Below are positions 16,614 to 25,226 of a stretch of DNA of 64,000 nt, one piece after another (the first letter of the stretch is position 1; every line of letters begins with the position of its first letter). The translations under genes were made by a program, and so were the position numbers. The notes beneath the pieces were generated by a model. That model was not told the origin of the DNA. It did not search any database and saw only the letters and a program-made list of their open reading frames with translations. Source of the DNA: Clostridia bacterium. GTDB taxonomy: Bacteria; Bacillota; Clostridia; Oscillospirales; Acutalibacteraceae. The stretch spans positions 1 to 64,000 of the forward strand of contig JAFQVM010000028.1 of the NCBI GenBank assembly GCA_017407995.1, given 5' to 3'.

Positions 16614-16666
16614 AAAATTAAAGGCAGCCTTGCAGATTTTTCTGCAAGGCTGCTGATTTTATTTTT
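16612..16666. terminator. Bidirectional terminator between ECF S and CDF genes
   Basis: A 13-bp stem (16624-16636 with 16641-16653), T4 loop, T-rich on the plus side and A-rich before it, so it can also end the minus-strand CDF gene. Confidence 0.88.
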
Positions 16667-17846
16667 CAAGCCCTGTCTGCTCAACGAAACTGTGTTCGAT
16701 GGTTATTACTGTGTAATAGTTATCTCCGAGTTCATTGACACGGCTGTTGACGAGGTCAAATATCTCCATCTTTTTCATTTTACATTTGTGAGGTATAACA
16801 AGGTCAAAAATCAGATTTGTGTGTGTAGGTCCGTCAACCATTCTGAAATCGTGCATGGTGAACGAGGGGTCAACGCTCTTGACTATTCCAGCAAGCTTTA
16901 AACGCATTTCGTTTATAGCTTCATCATCGACAACAATTGGGTCCATATGTATTACCATATCGATTTTAAACTTGCGTTTTATATCACGTTCAATGCGGTC
17001 CACGGTATCGTGGCATTCCATGATATCATCGCTGGCGGGCACCTCTGCGTGTGCGGAGGCGAAAACTCGGCTCGGGCCGTAGTCGTGTACTATCAGGTCG
17101 TGAACGCCGACAATGCCGTCATAGGAGAGAATCTCCTCTTCAAGGCTCTTTACGAGTGCGGGGTCGGGGACTTTGCCGAGCAACACACCGAGAGTATCTT
17201 TGAATATGCTGATTCCCGTATAGAAAATAAACAGGGCGACAATGATTCCCATGTAGCCGTCGAGCGGGAAAGAAGTGAACTTTGAGAGAATGAGAGCGAC
17301 CATTGAAACAGCAGTAGCGGCGGTGTCGCTCAGACTGTCCATCATGACGGCACCCACAGCAGGGGAGTTTATCCTTTTGCCGATACTGCGGTTAAAGAGT
17401 GCCAGCCATATCTTAGCGCCTATTGACAGAAGCAAAACGATAAGTGCTGCGATGCTGAACTGCACAGGCTCAGGATTGATAATCTTATCAATTGATGAGC
17501 GGATAAGTTCAACTCCCATCATAAGAACAAGGAAAGCTACTGCCATAGCACTGATGTATTCAATTCTGCCGTGCCCGAACGGATGCTCCTCGTCAGCGGG
17601 TCTGTTTGCGAGCTTGAAGCTGAACAGCGTTACCGCCGAAGAGCCTGCATCGGATAGGTTGTTTACGGCGTCTGCTGTTATGGCGATACTTCCCGTAACC
17701 GTTCCTACTATGAATTTCGCCACGGTAAGCAAAATATTGCAGACGATACCGACTATGCCGCTGAGCATACCGTATCTTGCACGTATGACGGGATTTTCGG
17801 GCTTGTCGCTGTTCTTGATAAACAGCTTAATTAGAAGCTTTGTCAT
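16659..17846 (-). CDS. Cation diffusion facilitator family transporter
   Basis: Proton-driven exporter of divalent metals such as Zn, Mn or Fe; 395 residues. Six helices occupy about residues 28-215. Metal sites are ADAVNNLSDAGSS in helix 2 and MMDSLSDTAAT in helix 5; HPFGHGRIEY follows helix 2. The cytoplasmic C-terminal dimer domain (VHDLIVHDYGPSRVFASAH, VIHMDPI) is longer than in the classic FieF form, with an extra 100 or so residues. Metal choice cannot be read from the sequence. It starts 17 bp after the glycosylase gene on the same strand. Confidence 0.93.
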   Translation of the reverse strand: MTKLLIKLFIKNSDKPENPVIRARYGMLSGIVGIVCNILLTVAKFIVGTVTGSIAITADAVNNLSDAGSSAVTLFSFKLANRPADEEHPFGHGRIEYISAMAVAFLVLMMGVELIRSSIDKIINPEPVQFSIAALIVLLLSIGAKIWLALFNRSIGKRINSPAVGAVMMDSLSDTAATAVSMVALILSKFTSFPLDGYMGIIVALFIFYTGISIFKDTLGVLLGKVPDPALVKSLEEEILSYDGIVGVHDLIVHDYGPSRVFASAHAEVPASDDIMECHDTVDRIERDIKRKFKIDMVIHMDPIVVDDEAINEMRLKLAGIVKSVDPSFTMHDFRMVDGPTHTNLIFDLVIPHKCKMKKMEIFDLVNSRVNELGDNYYTVITIEHSFVEQTGLEK

Positions 17847-17863
17847 AAAATCACCTGATTCTC

Positions 17864-18694
17864 TTATGCACTAAGATTTCTTCGCCAGTGGAACAGATAT
17901 TGTTGCGCTATTCCGCTGACTCCTTCCATACATTCGGGCAGACCGTCGGGATACAGCTCGCTTACAACCCTGCGCACCCAGACGTCGACGGGAAAGGCAT
18001 CAACGTCGCCAAAGCCGAACAGCAGTGTACATTCGGCCACCTTTGCGCCTACGCCCTTGATTTTTAAAAGACTGTCACGAATCTCCTGAGCGGGCGCACC
18101 TTTGAGGGCCTCAATGTTCACCTCACCCGATGCTACTTTTTGTGCAGCATCTATTATGTATTTATTTCTGAATCCTGCCCTGAGAGGGGCAAGGTCATCC
18201 GGTGAGAGAGAGGCTATCGTTTGTGCCGACGGAAAACTGTATCCGCCGCACGGCAGCTTTTCGCCGAAATTCTCACACAGACGGGAGATTATCCCTTTTA
18301 TGCGGGGAATGTTGTTGTTTTGAGATATGATAAAGGAGCACAGCGCTTCCCATTCATCCTGTTTTAAAAGTCGTATTCCGTGATACACGGAGCAAGCCTC
18401 TTTGAGGTGCGGGTCTGAACTGAGTCTGTTGCAGATTTCAACATAGTCACGATTCAGGTCAAAGTAATCAATCCATACTTCTCTTACTTCCTCGGTGCTT
18501 TTGCCTAAAAACAGCAAGCTGTCATCTGTTTGGTGCAGAGTAAGTTCTATGCCGTGCGCAATGCCGCTCCAGTCACCGTTTTGTTCAGTCCATCGGAATG
18601 CCTGACCGCAGTCTAAAATCAGCGGCAGAGAAAAACAGCGCAGTCCTGTGACAAGAGCACCTTTTTCAGTTTGAATAATATCTTTGTAGTCCAA
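17864..18694 (-). CDS. 8-oxoguanine DNA glycosylase/lyase (OGG1 family)
   Basis: Removes oxidised guanine from DNA and cuts the abasic site; 276 residues. The N-terminal OGG domain starts with RCFSLPLILDCGQAFRW and the HhH-GPD core has KIKGVGAKVAEC (catalytic K218) and PVDVW (D237). The 19-residue spacing equals that of human OGG1 K249 and D268. The start is TTG at 18694, with GAGGTG six bases before it; no ATG is near. Nth, a second oxidative-damage glycosylase, lies 570 bp away. Likely co-transcribed with the CDF gene. Confidence 0.95.
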   Translation of the reverse strand: MDYKDIIQTEKGALVTGLRCFSLPLILDCGQAFRWTEQNGDWSGIAHGIELTLHQTDDSLLFLGKSTEEVREVWIDYFDLNRDYVEICNRLSSDPHLKEACSVYHGIRLLKQDEWEALCSFIISQNNNIPRIKGIISRLCENFGEKLPCGGYSFPSAQTIASLSPDDLAPLRAGFRNKYIIDAAQKVASGEVNIEALKGAPAQEIRDSLLKIKGVGAKVAECTLLFGFGDVDAFPVDVWVRRVVSELYPDGLPECMEGVSGIAQQYLFHWRRNLSA

Positions 18695-19011
18695 AAAAGC
18701 ACCTCATTTTTGATAAAAATTGCTCGCTGTCTGTCGTTGAGTGTCGGTTTTTCACATCTGATGTAAAGCGGATAAAACGCTTTGTATATGCCAAAAAAGA
18801 CATAAAAAGTTATCCACACAGCGGTTTCGTAGCGTTTTCAAGCTGTTTTAAGCAAGTTATTAACATTTTCCACATAGTTTTCCACATAGCTGAAAAATGT
18901 CGAAAAATACAGAATGTATAATTTTTTAACATCACTAATATTTAGGCAATATAAAGGCAAAATAATCAATAGATTATTATATATTTTTACAAGAAAAAAG
19001 GGGTACAAATT
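18695..19011. promoter_or_regulatory. 317-bp AT-rich intergenic region with three DnaA-box matches
   Basis: The region holds TTATCCACA (18810-18818) and two copies of TTTTCCACA (18866-18874 and 18878-18886). All point the same way, and all fit the DnaA consensus TTWTNCACA. A very AT-rich stretch (about 18900-18995) follows, with TATAAT at 18917-18922 and no good -35 in front of it. No dnaA or dnaN is adjacent. It could be a DnaA-titrating or secondary site, a DnaA-controlled promoter for the small gene at 19012, or chance in an AT-rich spacer. Confidence 0.4.
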
Positions 19012-19275
19012 ATGATAAAAGGGGTTAATCGACAGGTTGTGGAAATCACACAGACAAAGTGCGAATATTTCGAAAAGGTATTGTTTTTTATCAAGCCTGA
19101 ATATGCCGCAACAAGTGAAGGGACGCTCAGAGAAAGAGCCTCACTCATAGCTGACAGCGCCGGAATACCACCTGCGAGCAAACTTAAAAGACAGAAGCTT
19201 CTTTCCGCTTTGAAGCTCTGTGCAGCCGCTTTGGCAGGGGCGGGAGTCAGCGCAGCAATTTCATTACTGCTTTGA
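19012..19275 (+). CDS. Small membrane-anchored protein of unknown function
   Basis: A protein of 87 residues. The first 55 are charged, and residues 65-87 form one small-residue-rich helix (LCAAALAGAGVSAAISLL), suggesting a tail-anchored product with most of the chain in the cytoplasm. AAAAGGGG lies ten bases before the ATG. The 3' end overlaps the end of nth on the other strand by 12 bases. It is the only gene facing the AT-rich DnaA-box region. I do not recognise the family; length, ribosome site and composition support a real gene. Confidence 0.6.
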   Translation: MIKGVNRQVVEITQTKCEYFEKVLFFIKPEYAATSEGTLRERASLIADSAGIPPASKLKRQKLLSALKLCAAALAGAGVSAAISLLL

Positions 19276-19896
19276 GCCGTAGGAGCAAAAATCTTTCATA
19301 ACGCAGCGCAGGCAGTCAGGTCTGCGGGCAACGCAGACAGCTCTGCCGTGAAGTACGCATCTGTGGCAAAAATCGTTGCTCTTTTCCGGCGCTATAATCT
19401 TTTTTAGCTCCGCTTCAACCTTTGCTGGGTCTTTTGTGTTGACAAGCCCCAACAGATTTGAGATTCTGATAAGATGCGTGTCGGCAACAATTGCGGGCTT
19501 GCCGTATACGTCTCCGCAGATGAGATTCGCAGTCTTTCTGCCGACACCGGGAAGCTTTAAAAGTTCATCGATACTGTCGGGCACTTTGCTGTCATACTTT
19601 TCAATAAGCATTTGACACATACCCACAATATCCCGTGCCTTAGCTCTGAAAAAGCCACAGGAGTGGATGATTTCCTCAACCTCCGATACGGGAGCAAGAG
19701 CTAAGGACTCAAGAGTGGGAAAACGCTCAAAAAGAACGGGCGTTACAAGGTTTACACGTGCATCTGTGCATTGAGCAGAGAGGCGTACGGCGATAAGGAG
19801 TCTGTACGGCTCGGTCTCTGTAAGGGAGCACAGAGCTTCGGGATATTCTTTTTCAAGAGCCGCCACAGCGAGGGCGGCTTTTTGTTTTTTAGTCAT
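19264..19896 (-). CDS. nth: Endonuclease III (DNA glycosylase/AP lyase)
   Basis: Removes oxidised pyrimidines; 210 residues, almost equal in length to E. coli Nth. The helix-hairpin-helix LPGVGRKTANLI carries catalytic K121, and D139 is in VADTHLIR. The 4Fe-4S cluster motif is complete: C188-x6-C195-x2-C198-x5-C204. AAAGGAAG precedes the ATG. Upstream on the same strand is a methyltransferase gene, 30 bp away, so the two may be one unit. Confidence 0.97.
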   Translation of the reverse strand: MTKKQKAALAVAALEKEYPEALCSLTETEPYRLLIAVRLSAQCTDARVNLVTPVLFERFPTLESLALAPVSEVEEIIHSCGFFRAKARDIVGMCQMLIEKYDSKVPDSIDELLKLPGVGRKTANLICGDVYGKPAIVADTHLIRISNLLGLVNTKDPAKVEAELKKIIAPEKSNDFCHRCVLHGRAVCVARRPDCLRCVMKDFCSYGSKQ

Positions 19897-19926
19897 AAGA
19901 AACTTCCTTTCAAGGGAGGGTAGAAT

Positions 19927-20541
19927 TTATTCACCGATAATAACATATGAAAACGGCAGCTCAAAGCGTGCTTTTATTTGCAGGCCCGCATTTTTCATGC
20001 AGTATTCGATGTTCTCAGGTGTATCGGGATAAATACGAACACGTCGAGAGCCGGCGTCTATGTATTTGTCTTGATTTTTATCTATTGAAATTACAAGCCT
20101 GCCGCCTTTTGACAGAAGTCCGGTGGCGTGGGCTATGGCTTTCGCCTTATCTTCAAAATGCATGAAGGTAAGCGACGAGTAAATGACGTCAAAGGAGCGT
20201 TCCGGCTGCCAGAGCAGAAAATCTGCGCAGATGAGATTTACGTTACTAAAGCAAGCAAGATGTCCTTTTGCAACTTCTACGGTTTTTGCGGATATATCAA
20301 TGCCCGTAAGGCTTTTGCAAAGCGGTGCTGTGCGTACGGCGAGCCTGCCTGTTCCAACACCTATTTCGAGCACGGATTCATTTTTCGTAAGACCCAGAGC
20401 ATCAATAAACTCTTTGCCGTCCCACTTATCCATATATTCCTTTAGCGGTTCAGGGTCATAGACGGGGTCGTTGCCCTCATCAATGAGAGCGTCGTAGTGA
20501 GTTACGACATCCGCTGTTTTAGCCTTTTTAAAAAGCTTCAT
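19927..20541 (-). CDS. SAM-dependent methyltransferase
   Basis: A class I methyltransferase of 204 residues. Motif I is VLEIGVGTGRLA (about 57-68), the acidic motif II loop is TGIDIS, motif post-III is FDVIYSSLTFMHFED, and GGRLVISID is the fourth strand. The N terminus (THYDALIDEGNDPVYDPEPL) resembles UbiE/Tam-type clostridial enzymes acting on small molecules. Substrate unknown. It precedes nth by 30 bp. Confidence 0.85.
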   Translation of the reverse strand: MKLFKKAKTADVVTHYDALIDEGNDPVYDPEPLKEYMDKWDGKEFIDALGLTKNESVLEIGVGTGRLAVRTAPLCKSLTGIDISAKTVEVAKGHLACFSNVNLICADFLLWQPERSFDVIYSSLTFMHFEDKAKAIAHATGLLSKGGRLVISIDKNQDKYIDAGSRRVRIYPDTPENIEYCMKNAGLQIKARFELPFSYVIIGE

Positions 20542-20648
20542 AGCTGTTACCTACCTGTTGAAGATACAAAATATTATATCATATCTTTTGTCCTTAGCAA
20601 AGATGTATTTTACGGTTTGTGTTTGCGTTGATTTTACTAAAGCAATGT

Positions 20649-20677
20649 TTGACGTTATAATTTTTTCGTGATATAAT
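20649..20677 (+). promoter_or_regulatory. Promoter of the GT2/TagF-like gene
   Basis: TTGACG (20649-20654), 17 bp, TATAAT (20672-20677), about 36 bp before the ATG. Confidence 0.88.
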
Positions 20678-20713
20678 ATATCGATATAAAAATTTATTAA
20701 GGTGATGCAAACG

Positions 20714-23341
20714 ATGGATACAAAAGTCAGTTATATCGCTACCGTAATTATTCCTGTTTACAACAGGGGAGATATGGTACACATGGCATTTAATTCTCTC
20801 ATTGCTCAAACGATACCTTTTGAGAAGCTTCAGGTTTTAATCGTCAACGACGGTTCTACCGATGATTCGTTGACAACCTGTGAAAAGCTTGCAGAGCCAT
20901 ATGACAATGTTTTTGTTCTGGACAAGCCCAACGGAGGACTTAGTTCGGCAAGAAACTTTGGCTTGGCTCATGCTGAGGGTAAGTATATCTTCTATCTCGA
21001 TGACGATGATATGTTGACTCCCGAGACGATAGAAAAGGTTACAGAATTTTTTGACACTTGTTATGATGAGGTTGACTTAGTAACATATAGAATCGCACGG
21101 TACACAAACGGAGTAAAGAACAAATGGAATCATTTCCGTTATAAGATTTTAAAGGAAACCGGTGTATACGACCTCAATGAATTCCCGTCTGCACTTCAGA
21201 CAACGATAAATGTCTGTGTTAAAAACATGTTTGCGGACAATCAGCTGTTTGATGAAACCGTCGGATACATGGAGGACCAGGTTTATAACAATGCTATTCT
21301 TTCAAAGAGACTCAAACTCGGTTTCTGTGCCGAGGGTGAGTATATGTATAACCGTCATTTAGACAGCATTGTTTCTTCATCTTCGAGTGCATACAACTGT
21401 TTTGAGAAGCTTATTAAATATTTTGAGACTCTCTTTTCACAGTTCGAACAAGTTCCCGCATATTTGCAGTGCAGCTTTTTGCACAACCTAAATTACCGTA
21501 TGTCGGAGAATGCTCTTTTCCCGTATCACTATAACGAGAGTGACTTTGATGCGGCGATGAACAGAATATCCAAGTTGCTTGAAAAGGTCGACGAAGAAAC
21601 GCTGTTCACAAAGTTCCCGATGGACGATTTTTACAGAGCATATTTTTACAGCCTTAAACCCAACAAGAAGTCGACTATTGAGTTTCTCCCGCAGGCTCAG
21701 CAGCTTAAGCTCAATGACGACGTTCTTATGGAGAGGACAAACGTCACTTTTGTTGTCAGAAGATTTTATTTTACAGGCGACAAAGTAAGATTTATAGGCT
21801 ATCTCAGAACGCCGTTCTTCCTGTTCAGCGAAAAGCCGGAAGCATACGCAGTATTTTCCGACGGCAAGGAGAACGAAGAGCTTTCACTTTACCCGTCTTC
21901 GTTCTGCTATTACTACTGCGACCACAAGTGCGCAAGGAACTGGTCATTTGACTTTACTTTGGAGCTTGACCGCAGTGTGGACTTCAATTTTGTTTGCAAG
22001 ATAAACGGCATAGAGTATCCGTGCAGATATGAGTTTAGTACGGCTGTTGCCACAAAGCCCAACAGTCCCGGGTTTATCTACCTTAAGAATCAGACCCGTA
22101 TCCAGCTTAAGGACGATGTTTTTAAAGTAAATAAGCTCTCATCTTTAAAATATAAGTTCAAGAATTTCAAGAGAATTATTCATCTTCTGCTTACATCACC
22201 CAAGGAGGGTCTTACCTATATAGGAGTAAGACACCTTAAAAAGCATGATATATGGCTGTATAATGACAACCTGTATACCGTCAAGGATAACGGCTATTAT
22301 CAGTTTAAGCATGATTTTAACAAGAATGATTCAGTCAAGAGATATTTCGTTCTCGACGGCGACCCCAAGAGAATGGACGGTCTTTTCACAAAGGAAGAAA
22401 AGAAGCATGTTGTAAAGTTTGCATCGCTTAAGCACAAGCTGCTTTACCTGGCAAGCAAAAAGATACTTACCTCTTTCTGCGAGGCTTCGTCCTTTACTCC
22501 GCTTATACCCAAGCACAGAAGAGCGTTTTTCGACTTGATGGATTTTGAAGTCGTATATCTGCAGCACGGTATTCTACATGCCACAACACCTACAAAGTAC
22601 TCAAAGGACCGTGTGTTCGTGGACAGAATTGTTGTTTCCTCTTTCTTTGAGCTGGAGAGTTTTGTTTCCAATTACGGCTATAACAAAGAGGAGCTCATTC
22701 CTGTGGGTATGCCCAGATATGACTATACGGACATAACAAAAACACCTCAGCCCAAGATTCTCTATGCTCCCAGCTGGCGTGATAAGCTTATAGGAAAGTA
22801 TGTCCGCAGAGCAAGAGTGTATAATGATGCTGTTTTGAGCAAGTCCACATATTATAAAGGAATCGTTGCATTTTTAACGAACCCTGACCTTCTTGCAGCA
22901 CTTGAAAAATATGATGTTACAATAGACTTTAAGCCGCATCCTAATTTTAGAGGCTATGCGCATCTTTTTGAGCCGTTCCTGAATGAGCGCATAAAGTTGG
23001 CAGAGCCCAATGTTGCTCTTGAGGATTACAGTTTGTTTATAACTGACTTCTCAAGCTTTAACTTCGACTTTTTGTATCAGGGCAGACAGTTGATGTATTT
23101 TGTACCTGATTACGACGAGTTTAAGTGCGGAGCCGTAACCTTCTACAGAGACCTTGACTTGAAGTTCGAGGACGGTTTCGGTGATTTTGCAAAAACAGCA
23201 GAGGATGCCGCAAAGTTCACAATTGACCGTATTGAGTGCGGATTCCAAACAGATAAGAAATATAAAGACCGAATTGATAATTTCTTTATTACAAAGGAAA
23301 AGCACTGCGAGAAGCTATATGATTATTTGATGAAGGACTAA
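20714..23341 (+). CDS. Two-domain glycosyltransferase GT2 plus CDP-glycerol:glycerophosphotransferase
   Basis: A large protein of 875 residues. Residues 1-220 are a GT2 (GT-A) domain: TVIIPVYNRG, LQVLIVNDGSTDDS, GGLSSARNFGLAHAEGKY and the DDDD metal site (YLDDDDML). The last 350 residues match the Glyphos_transf/TagF domain: LQHGIL, LYAPSWRD, IDFKPHPN and ITDFSSFNFDFLYQGR. A middle beta-rich part (about 330-470) links them. Such fusions build polyol-phosphate-containing surface polymers such as teichoic-acid-like chains. AAGGTG lies nine bases before ATG 20714. It stands alone with promoter and terminator, not in a polysaccharide cluster. Substrates are unknown. Confidence 0.88.
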   Translation: MDTKVSYIATVIIPVYNRGDMVHMAFNSLIAQTIPFEKLQVLIVNDGSTDDSLTTCEKLAEPYDNVFVLDKPNGGLSSARNFGLAHAEGKYIFYLDDDDMLTPETIEKVTEFFDTCYDEVDLVTYRIARYTNGVKNKWNHFRYKILKETGVYDLNEFPSALQTTINVCVKNMFADNQLFDETVGYMEDQVYNNAILSKRLKLGFCAEGEYMYNRHLDSIVSSSSSAYNCFEKLIKYFETLFSQFEQVPAYLQCSFLHNLNYRMSENALFPYHYNESDFDAAMNRISKLLEKVDEETLFTKFPMDDFYRAYFYSLKPNKKSTIEFLPQAQQLKLNDDVLMERTNVTFVVRRFYFTGDKVRFIGYLRTPFFLFSEKPEAYAVFSDGKENEELSLYPSSFCYYYCDHKCARNWSFDFTLELDRSVDFNFVCKINGIEYPCRYEFSTAVATKPNSPGFIYLKNQTRIQLKDDVFKVNKLSSLKYKFKNFKRIIHLLLTSPKEGLTYIGVRHLKKHDIWLYNDNLYTVKDNGYYQFKHDFNKNDSVKRYFVLDGDPKRMDGLFTKEEKKHVVKFASLKHKLLYLASKKILTSFCEASSFTPLIPKHRRAFFDLMDFEVVYLQHGILHATTPTKYSKDRVFVDRIVVSSFFELESFVSNYGYNKEELIPVGMPRYDYTDITKTPQPKILYAPSWRDKLIGKYVRRARVYNDAVLSKSTYYKGIVAFLTNPDLLAALEKYDVTIDFKPHPNFRGYAHLFEPFLNERIKLAEPNVALEDYSLFITDFSSFNFDFLYQGRQLMYFVPDYDEFKCGAVTFYRDLDLKFEDGFGDFAKTAEDAAKFTIDRIECGFQTDKKYKDRIDNFFITKEKHCEKLYDYLMKD

Positions 23342-23352
23342 TAGATAACAGA

Positions 23353-23388
23353 TTACCCGCCCACAGATTTTTGTGAGCGGGTAATTTT
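23353..23388 (+). terminator. Terminator of the GT2/TagF-like gene
   Basis: A 13-bp stem with one mismatch (TTACCCGCCCACA against TGTGAGCGGGTAA), followed by ATTTTATTTT. Confidence 0.85.
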
Positions 23389-23392
23389 ATTT

Positions 23393-25090
23393 TCAGCTAT
23401 TTATATCAGAATGTCGGTCAAGCCAATCGTTTGCCGCTTGCGCTATGCCTTTGAGCGCATCGCCGCCAAATGGATTGTCTATTCCTGCAGCTTTGCACAG
23501 ACCCGTGAAGCTCTCGAGTCCGCCGAGAGAAACGAATTTCATATAGCGCTCCCATGCATCATTATAATCCTGCTGTGACAGCGCCCAGAATTCGAGGGCA
23601 GCGGTCTGCGCAAGGCAGTAATCTATATAGTAGAACGGATAGAGATATATGTGAAGCTGACGTTGCCAGCCTCTGCCTTGCGAATAAAACGGAACATCGC
23701 CGAAATCCATGTGCGGACGGTACTTCTTTTCAAGTTCCAGCCAACGGCTGTGACGTTCCTGAGGTGTGAGATTCGGCTCGTCGTAGACTATGTGCTGAAA
23801 CTCATCAACCATCGAGCCATAGGGCAGGAATACGAGAGCGCTTTCAAGGTGCATAAAGCGTGAACGGTCTGAGTCATCGCCGTAAAACAGCTTGTGCCAC
23901 GGCCATGCGAAAAATTCCATGGACATCGAGTGAACTTCGCATGACTCCATTGTAGGACTTAATTGTTCGGCAAGCTCCATCTTGTCACGCACGCTGTAGT
24001 ATGCAAAGGCATGGCCTGCTTCGTGGGTAAGCACATCGACATCGCCTGATGTGCCGTTGAAGTTTGAGAAAATAAACGGGGATTTGTAGTCGAGAATCTC
24101 CGTGCAGTAGCCGCCTGCAGCCTTGCCCTTTTTTGAAAGAACATCCAGCAGTTCATTGTCGTACATAAAGTTTATAAACTCGGCAGTCTGCTCGCTCATC
24201 TGTTCATACATGGTCTTGCCCGCATTGAGAATGTCGTCGCTTGAACCCATGGGTGCGGGGTTACCCTGACGGTATCCGAAAGGCTCATCGTAAATTTTCA
24301 TATCCTCAATGTCGATACGTTTTGATTGCATCGCTTTAAGCCTTGATACAACGGGTACAACATCACGCTCTATGCGGCTGCGGAAAAGCGAAACGTCAGA
24401 AGCATTATAGCAGTTTCGTGTCTGACGGCAGTATGCAAGCTGAGTAAACGATTCAAAGCCCAATTCTTTTGCGATTTTTGTACGGCAGCGAACCAGCGAG
24501 TCAAATATGCGGTCAAGCTCTTCTGCGTGGCTCATATAAAATCCGCTTTCGGCAAGAAACGCCGCATGACGAATTTCTCTGTCGGCATTCTCTTTATATG
24601 GCGCCAGCTGTGCGAGGCTTAATTTTTCCCCTTGAAATTCTATCTGTGCGGAAGCTATCAGCTTTTGATATTCGCTGGCTAAGCGGTTTTCCTCCTGCAG
24701 GTCAGGAATTATTTCGGGTTTAAAGCATTTGTTTGACAGCTCGGCGTTTATAAACAACAGCTTTCCGTACTTTTCTTCAAGCTGTGGCCTGAGCGGACTT
24801 TCGAGCATAACCTTTGTAAACTCCTGGTCGCTCTCCTCTATAATGGGCGAATTCTCATCATAAAAATCGTTTTCGCCGTCGTAAAACTCGTCAGCGGTGT
24901 CTATTGTGTGGCGAATCATGGCTATAGTTGCCATTGAATTTGTGTGAGAAAGAATGTTTTGATATTCCGATATTGCAGCAGAGGCTTCGGGGATGCCTTT
25001 TGCATCACGAAGCTTTTGAGCGGCGGCATCTATGCCTGCGGTGACCTTGGCGATATCAATACGCTCATACGGCATATCACAAAATTTCAT
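23393..25090 (-). CDS. M3 family oligoendopeptidase
   Basis: Zinc metallopeptidase that trims cytoplasmic peptides; 565 residues, the usual size for bacterial M3 oligoendopeptidases (PepF-like). The zinc motif HEAGH is at residues 356-360 in VLTHEAGHAFAYYS, and the third ligand Glu is likely in the following PTMESCEVHSMSMEFF. No signal peptide. AACGGAGG lies eight bases before the ATG. It is a single gene; the plus-strand DUF4434 gene diverges from it. Confidence 0.93.
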   Translation of the reverse strand: MKFCDMPYERIDIAKVTAGIDAAAQKLRDAKGIPEASAAISEYQNILSHTNSMATIAMIRHTIDTADEFYDGENDFYDENSPIIEESDQEFTKVMLESPLRPQLEEKYGKLLFINAELSNKCFKPEIIPDLQEENRLASEYQKLIASAQIEFQGEKLSLAQLAPYKENADREIRHAAFLAESGFYMSHAEELDRIFDSLVRCRTKIAKELGFESFTQLAYCRQTRNCYNASDVSLFRSRIERDVVPVVSRLKAMQSKRIDIEDMKIYDEPFGYRQGNPAPMGSSDDILNAGKTMYEQMSEQTAEFINFMYDNELLDVLSKKGKAAGGYCTEILDYKSPFIFSNFNGTSGDVDVLTHEAGHAFAYYSVRDKMELAEQLSPTMESCEVHSMSMEFFAWPWHKLFYGDDSDRSRFMHLESALVFLPYGSMVDEFQHIVYDEPNLTPQERHSRWLELEKKYRPHMDFGDVPFYSQGRGWQRQLHIYLYPFYYIDYCLAQTAALEFWALSQQDYNDAWERYMKFVSLGGLESFTGLCKAAGIDNPFGGDALKGIAQAANDWLDRHSDINS

Positions 25091-25127
25091 ATAAAAACCT
25101 CCGTTAAAGGGACTTTGTTTAACTCTT

Positions 25128-25156
25128 ATTTTATCAGCACAGCAGCAAAAAGTAAA
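25128..25156 (-). promoter_or_regulatory. Promoter of the M3 peptidase gene
   Basis: Minus strand TTTACT (25151-25156), 17 bp, TAAAAT (25128-25133). Confidence 0.65.
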
Positions 25157-25172
25157 TTGTATTTTGTTTTTC

Positions 25173-25201
25173 TTGCTACGGGATAAAAGCGGTGATATAA
25201 T
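25173..25201 (+). promoter_or_regulatory. Promoter of the DUF4434-PHP operon
   Basis: TTGCTA (25173-25178), 17 bp, TATAAT (25196-25201), 26 bp before the ATG. Confidence 0.8.
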
Positions 25202-25226
25202 AAAATCATAAGGAGGGACGTGCCCG

